A DNA stretch of 64,000 nucleotides, taken from positions 3,524,882 to 3,588,881 of the forward strand of contig NZ_CP042828.1 in NCBI RefSeq assembly GCF_008000995.1. The letters are read 5' to 3'. Under the pieces are notes generated by a model. The model had not been told where the DNA came from. It was given only the letters and a program-made list of their open reading frames with translations, and did not search any database. The DNA is from Ruania zhangjianzhongii (GTDB lineage: Bacteria > Actinomycetota > Actinomycetes > Actinomycetales > Beutenbergiaceae). Shown here in pieces: positions 61,259 through 64,000 of this stretch; within the stretch, counting starts at the first letter, position 1, and each line of letters opens with the position of its first letter. A program made the translations under genes and the position numbers.

Positions 61259-61268
61259 CCGATCTACG
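61251..61268. promoter_or_regulatory. Operator-like repeat, copy 2, overlapping the -35 box
   Basis: Second exact copy of the 18-bp element, 70 bases from the first. Its reverse complement contains the TTGACA -35 box, so a bound repressor would exclude RNA polymerase. Confidence 0.7.
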
Positions 61269-61281
61269 AAGCGGAGTCGTG

Positions 61282-61371
61282 ATGACTGAGCATTCACCTG
61301 CCGGCCGGCACCAGGAGCGGCCTGAGGCGGGTTCAGCAGCGTCTGAGAACCACGATCGGCCGAGGCGTTGA
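61282..61371 (+). CDS. Possible 29-codon leader ORF coupled to the LacI gene
   Basis: ATG 61282 follows CGGAG by about six bases. The frame runs 29 codons and its TGA overlaps the TTG start of the LacI gene (TTGA). The peptide is polar and has no family. It may be a translational coupling leader, or the true N-terminus of LacI separated by a frameshift. Confidence 0.4.
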   Translation: MTEHSPAGRHQERPEAGSAASENHDRPRR

Positions 61372-62405
61372 GCGGCAAGGCGGCCACCATCCAGGACGTG
61401 GCCGCGGCAGCGGGAGTCTCTCGTGCCGCCGTCTCGAAGGTCATTCGGAACGCCTATGGTGTCTCACCACAGATGCGAGATCGGGTCGAGTCGGCAATCG
61501 CGCAGCTGGACTACCGTCCGCGTATCGCCGCGCGGGCGATGCGCGGCTCCACGTTCACCCTGGGGTTGGAGATCCCGCAGATCGCCAACGACTTCCACTC
61601 GGTGATCGCGGAGAGCGCGACCGACGTGCTGGCCGGCACGAAGTACCAGCTGGTGATCGCGCCGATCCGCAACCCCGAGGAGGGTGACCTGGCCATCCAG
61701 AGCCTGGCTGACCGGCAGGTGGACGGCATCGTCGCGATCGCGCCGGTGGTGAGCACCGACTGGCTCGACCAGCTGGCCGCGCGCATTCCGATCGTGATGA
61801 TCGGCCACCACGACATCTCAGCCCGCTACGACACCATCGCCGGTGACGATGCGAGCGGTACCGACGCGGTGATGTCCCACCTCATCGACCTCGGGCACCG
61901 GCGGATCGCCTTCCTGGACTCCACCGGGATGCAGTATCAACCGCCCGGGAGCTCGGAGATGTCCCCCGGCCGCGATCCGCTCGCGGTCCGGCGGCGCGTC
62001 TACTCCGAGCGCATGCACGCACTCGGCCTCCCTCCCCAGCTGGTCCGAACCGCAGGCAACATGGAGGAGGACGCGCGGGTCGCCGTCGCCGATCTCCTGG
62101 CGAGCGAAGCCCGTCCGAGCGCGATCTTCGCCGGGCACGACACCCTCGCCATCGGCGCGCTGCGCGCTATCGCCCACGCAGGTCTGGACGCCCAGGACGT
62201 GTCGGTTGCCGGGTTTGACGACATCCCGATCGCCAGCCACCCGATGATCTCCCTGACCAGCGTGGACCAACAGGGCTATGCCATCGGGCAGGAGGCGATC
62301 CGGCTCGTGCTGGAACGCATCGACGGACGCACCGAGCCGGTACGGCTGCAGATGCCCACTGAGCTCAAGGTCCGGCGCTCCACCGCGCCGCCCCGCCACC
62401 CCTGA
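61368..62405 (+). CDS. LacI-family transcriptional regulator
   Basis: 345 residues from TTG. Helix-turn-helix TIQDVAAAAGVSRAAVSKVIR (residues 7-27, in parts) and hinge region, then a periplasmic-binding-protein-like effector domain (ITLGLEIPQIAND-like strand; SAIFAGHDTLAIGALRAI; DVSVAGFDDIPIASHP). The TTG gives exactly the usual N-terminal length before TIQDVA. Divergent from GH78, it is probably the repressor of that operon, released by a rhamnose-containing oligosaccharide. Confidence 0.9.
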   Translation: MSGKAATIQDVAAAAGVSRAAVSKVIRNAYGVSPQMRDRVESAIAQLDYRPRIAARAMRGSTFTLGLEIPQIANDFHSVIAESATDVLAGTKYQLVIAPIRNPEEGDLAIQSLADRQVDGIVAIAPVVSTDWLDQLAARIPIVMIGHHDISARYDTIAGDDASGTDAVMSHLIDLGHRRIAFLDSTGMQYQPPGSSEMSPGRDPLAVRRRVYSERMHALGLPPQLVRTAGNMEEDARVAVADLLASEARPSAIFAGHDTLAIGALRAIAHAGLDAQDVSVAGFDDIPIASHPMISLTSVDQQGYAIGQEAIRLVLERIDGRTEPVRLQMPTELKVRRSTAPPRHP

Positions 62406-62490
62406 CCCGCGGGCGGGGAGCGAGCGCGAAAGTACCTCTGCGCACGGCGCGCAGACCTACCCGCGGTGAGCTCCGCCGTCGGGTGACAGC

Positions 62491-62496
62491 TACGGT
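62491..62496 (+). promoter_or_regulatory. -10 box for leaderless Nudix gene
   Basis: TACGGT, six bases before GTG 62503. Confidence 0.5.
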
Positions 62497-62502
62497 GAAG
62501 TA

Positions 62503-63381
62503 GTGACGGGTGAAGAGTGGGTCGAGTGCCGGTGCGGGATGCGGCACTGGGGTGCATACGGCGCTGCTGGCCTGCTCCTGGTGGACCGGGTGCCCGCGCA
62601 GCAGGTGGTGCTGCAGCACCGCGCCAGCTGGACCCACTTCGGCGACTCCTGGGGCATACCCGGCGGTGCCCGCCACCGGGGCGAGGACGCGACCGCCGGC
62701 GCGCTGCGCGAGGCCGAGGAGGAAGCCGGGATCGCGGCGGCCCACGTGCAGTTGCTGGCCACCCGCGTGCTGGCTCACCCGGACTGGAGCTACACCACTG
62801 CCCTGGCGCGAGTGGCCGGGCCGGTGGACCCGCAGGTCACCGACTCCGAGAGCGCCCAGATCGAGTGGGTGGACCTCGGCGCGGTTCCTGAGCTGCCGTT
62901 GCTTCCCGCGTTCGCCGACGCCTGGCCGGAGCTCGCGGCGATGGCCGCCACCACCGCCACCCTGATCGTCGATGCCGCGAACGTGGTGGGCTCGCGCCCG
63001 GACGGGTGGTGGCGCGACCGGGCCGGCGCCACCACCCGTCTGCTCGCACAGCTGGAGACCTGGGCCGGGCACGGAGTGGCCGCGGACCTGCTCGACCTCC
63101 CGGGGCAGCGGTGGTGGCCGCAGATCGTGCTGGTCACCGAGGGGCAGGCCCGGCGCGTCCCGGCGATCGAGGGCGGCCAGGTGCAGGTTGTGGCGGCCGA
63201 GCGCGACGGCGATACTCAGATCGTCGCCGAGGTCGCCGAGCGTATCGCGGGAGCGGGCACGCAGGCGGTCTGCGTCGTCACCGCCGATCGCGAGCTCGGC
63301 CAGCGCATCGAGGCACTCGGCGCTCGCCGCATCAGGCCCCGTGCGCTGCTGGACCTGCTGGGCCGGTCCGCCGCCAGGTAG
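62503..63381 (+). CDS. Nudix hydrolase fused to NYN/PIN-like domain
   Basis: 292 residues. The Nudix box is complete, from Gly55 through Glu61, Arg69-Glu70, Glu73-Glu74 and Gly76-Ile77. After residue 150 a second domain begins with TLIVDAANVVGSRPDGWW and ends with CVVTADRELGQRIEALGARRI, resembling NYN/PIN-type nucleases of the YacP group with conserved Asp residues. The protein might remove nucleotide caps or damaged nucleotides and also cut RNA; this is inference. The GTG start follows a leaderless -10. Confidence 0.87.
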   Translation: MTGEEWVECRCGMRHWGAYGAAGLLLVDRVPAQQVVLQHRASWTHFGDSWGIPGGARHRGEDATAGALREAEEEAGIAAAHVQLLATRVLAHPDWSYTTALARVAGPVDPQVTDSESAQIEWVDLGAVPELPLLPAFADAWPELAAMAATTATLIVDAANVVGSRPDGWWRDRAGATTRLLAQLETWAGHGVAADLLDLPGQRWWPQIVLVTEGQARRVPAIEGGQVQVVAAERDGDTQIVAEVAERIAGAGTQAVCVVTADRELGQRIEALGARRIRPRALLDLLGRSAAR

Positions 63382-63446
63382 CCCGCCCCCGGCCCCTCCG
63401 CCGTGGACCGCCCCTATCGCGCACCGTCCTGCCCCGCAGGTCGGTG

Positions 63447-64000
63447 CTACTCGAGCAGATCATCCGGCGGACGAGGGGCCGATTCCGCACCGACCCCCAC
63501 CCCGACGAATGCGTACTCGACCTGCGCTCCGGCGGTGAAGTGCATGACGCCGATCCGGCCCTCGTCGAACGAGCGGCTCTGCGCCAGCACAGACCAGTGC
63601 TCAGGTTCGTCGGTGCCGGCAGGCCACAGCTTCGCCCGAAGCTCGTCACCGTCGCGTTGGAGCACCACGTGGTACCAGGTGTCCTCGTCCACCGAGAACG
63701 GTAGCGGTGCGCTGGCCAGCGTCCCGAACGAACCGTCCTGGTGCTGGTTGATCCGCAGATGGTTGGCGGACGAGCCGTTCACTCGGGCGTCGACGTAGAA
63801 GGCGTTCGCCTCCCCCGGCCCGGTACCGGAGACATTCAGACCGAGCTGGAACAGCGTGGTGTCACCTTCGCCGCGAACCATCGCCGCGACCTCCACATCG
63901 CCGCGGACCACGCCATCCTCCCCGACGGCGTCGAGCACCAGGGCCTGCCGCCCGTCGCCGGGCTCACGGTCCTGGACGTCGTGGTGCAGTCGGCTCGGGT
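63447..64000 (-). CDS. C-terminal LamG/concanavalin-like domain of a larger protein (partial)
   Basis: The gene enters from the right edge; about 184 codons are visible. The visible part is a beta-sandwich of laminin-G/concanavalin type: ALVLDAVGEDGVVRGDVEVAAMV, then INQHQDGSFGTLASAPLPF, TWYHVVLQRDGDELRAKLWP and IGVMHFTAGAQVEYAFVGVG. Such domains bind glycans at the C-terminus of secreted glycoside hydrolases or adhesins. Catalytic parts lie outside the window. Confidence 0.75.
   Translation of the reverse strand, partial: PSRLHHDVQDREPGDGRQALVLDAVGEDGVVRGDVEVAAMVRGEGDTTLFQLGLNVSGTGPGEANAFYVDARVNGSSANHLRINQHQDGSFGTLASAPLPFSVDEDTWYHVVLQRDGDELRAKLWPAGTDEPEHWSVLAQSRSFDEGRIGVMHFTAGAQVEYAFVGVGVGAESAPRPPDDLLE

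Noticed and set aside
1-64000. tRNA, rRNA, riboswitch or origin
   Set aside because: No cloverleaf, rRNA-like or known aptamer sequence was noticed on reading, and no dnaA-box cluster; small unknown RNAs cannot be ruled out by eye.

Overview
The window reads as chromosome of a high-GC Gram-positive actinobacterium, probably of the Micrococcales (Ruania, Georgenia or Beutenbergia type). This rests on about 70% GC, frequent GTG starts, LytR-CpsA-Psr (LCP) proteins, a split acyl-CoA carboxylase with an epsilon subunit, WXG-type proteins, and a sortase-anchored surface protein. The genus is an inference. No rRNA, tRNA, CRISPR array or complete mobile element was seen.

Layout. 1-13.8 kb is a cell-surface glycan locus. 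The minus strand carries an ABC exporter cut by the left edge and a coupled four-gene operon for an acetamido sugar (acetyltransferase, PLP aminotransferase, Gfo/Idh dehydrogenase, GT4 glycosyltransferase). The plus strand carries GT2, DUF2304 and a DUF6541-type polytopic protein, then a SARP/BTAD regulator and two LCP glycopolymer transferases. 13.8-18.5 kb is housekeeping: CoA-binding protein, GYF-AIM24 protein, lipoprotein, PfkB kinase, purE/purK. 18.7-23.8 kb is a FadR-controlled sugar ABC importer with a zinc dehydrogenase. 23.8-27.6 kb is a giant LPXTG surface protein. 27.9-32.9 kb holds GtrA, a two-component system whose kinase is frameshifted, an adenylate cyclase, a decayed HhH endonuclease, a minisatellite and a PfpI protein. 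32.9-35.8 kb has birA divergent from the acyl-CoA carboxylase beta and epsilon genes; the biotinylated alpha subunit lies at 51.0-52.8 kb. 35.8-39.6 kb is an orphan ESX-type substrate island. 39.7-44.5 kb is an IclR-controlled sulfatase, MFS transporter and isomerase operon. 44.7-50.7 kb holds DUF885, Maf and a tricorn-like protease. 52.9-62.4 kb is a LacI-controlled locus with an alpha-L-rhamnosidase (GH78), a sulfatase, an ABC importer and DUF624. A Nudix-NYN protein and the end of a LamG-like protein finish the window.

How it works together. The two ABC importers have no ATPase gene of their own and presumably share an MsiK-type ATPase encoded elsewhere. Two sulfatases, GH78 and two importers suggest growth on sulfated, rhamnose-containing glycans. 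The LCP and glycosyltransferase block suggests attachment of a secondary wall polymer.

Cross-cutting observations. (i) Eleven genes have a TANNNT hexamer 6-7 nt before the start codon, the signature of leaderless transcripts, and this fixes several starts. (ii) Five genes carry apparent single-base frameshifts, four of them equivalent to one extra base, so either sequence error or real decay. (iii) Minisatellites and palindromic elements are common, including one inserted inside the GT4 coding sequence and one at the purK-purE junction. (iv) The GH78 operon has a well-formed promoter overlapped by one of two 18-bp repeats.
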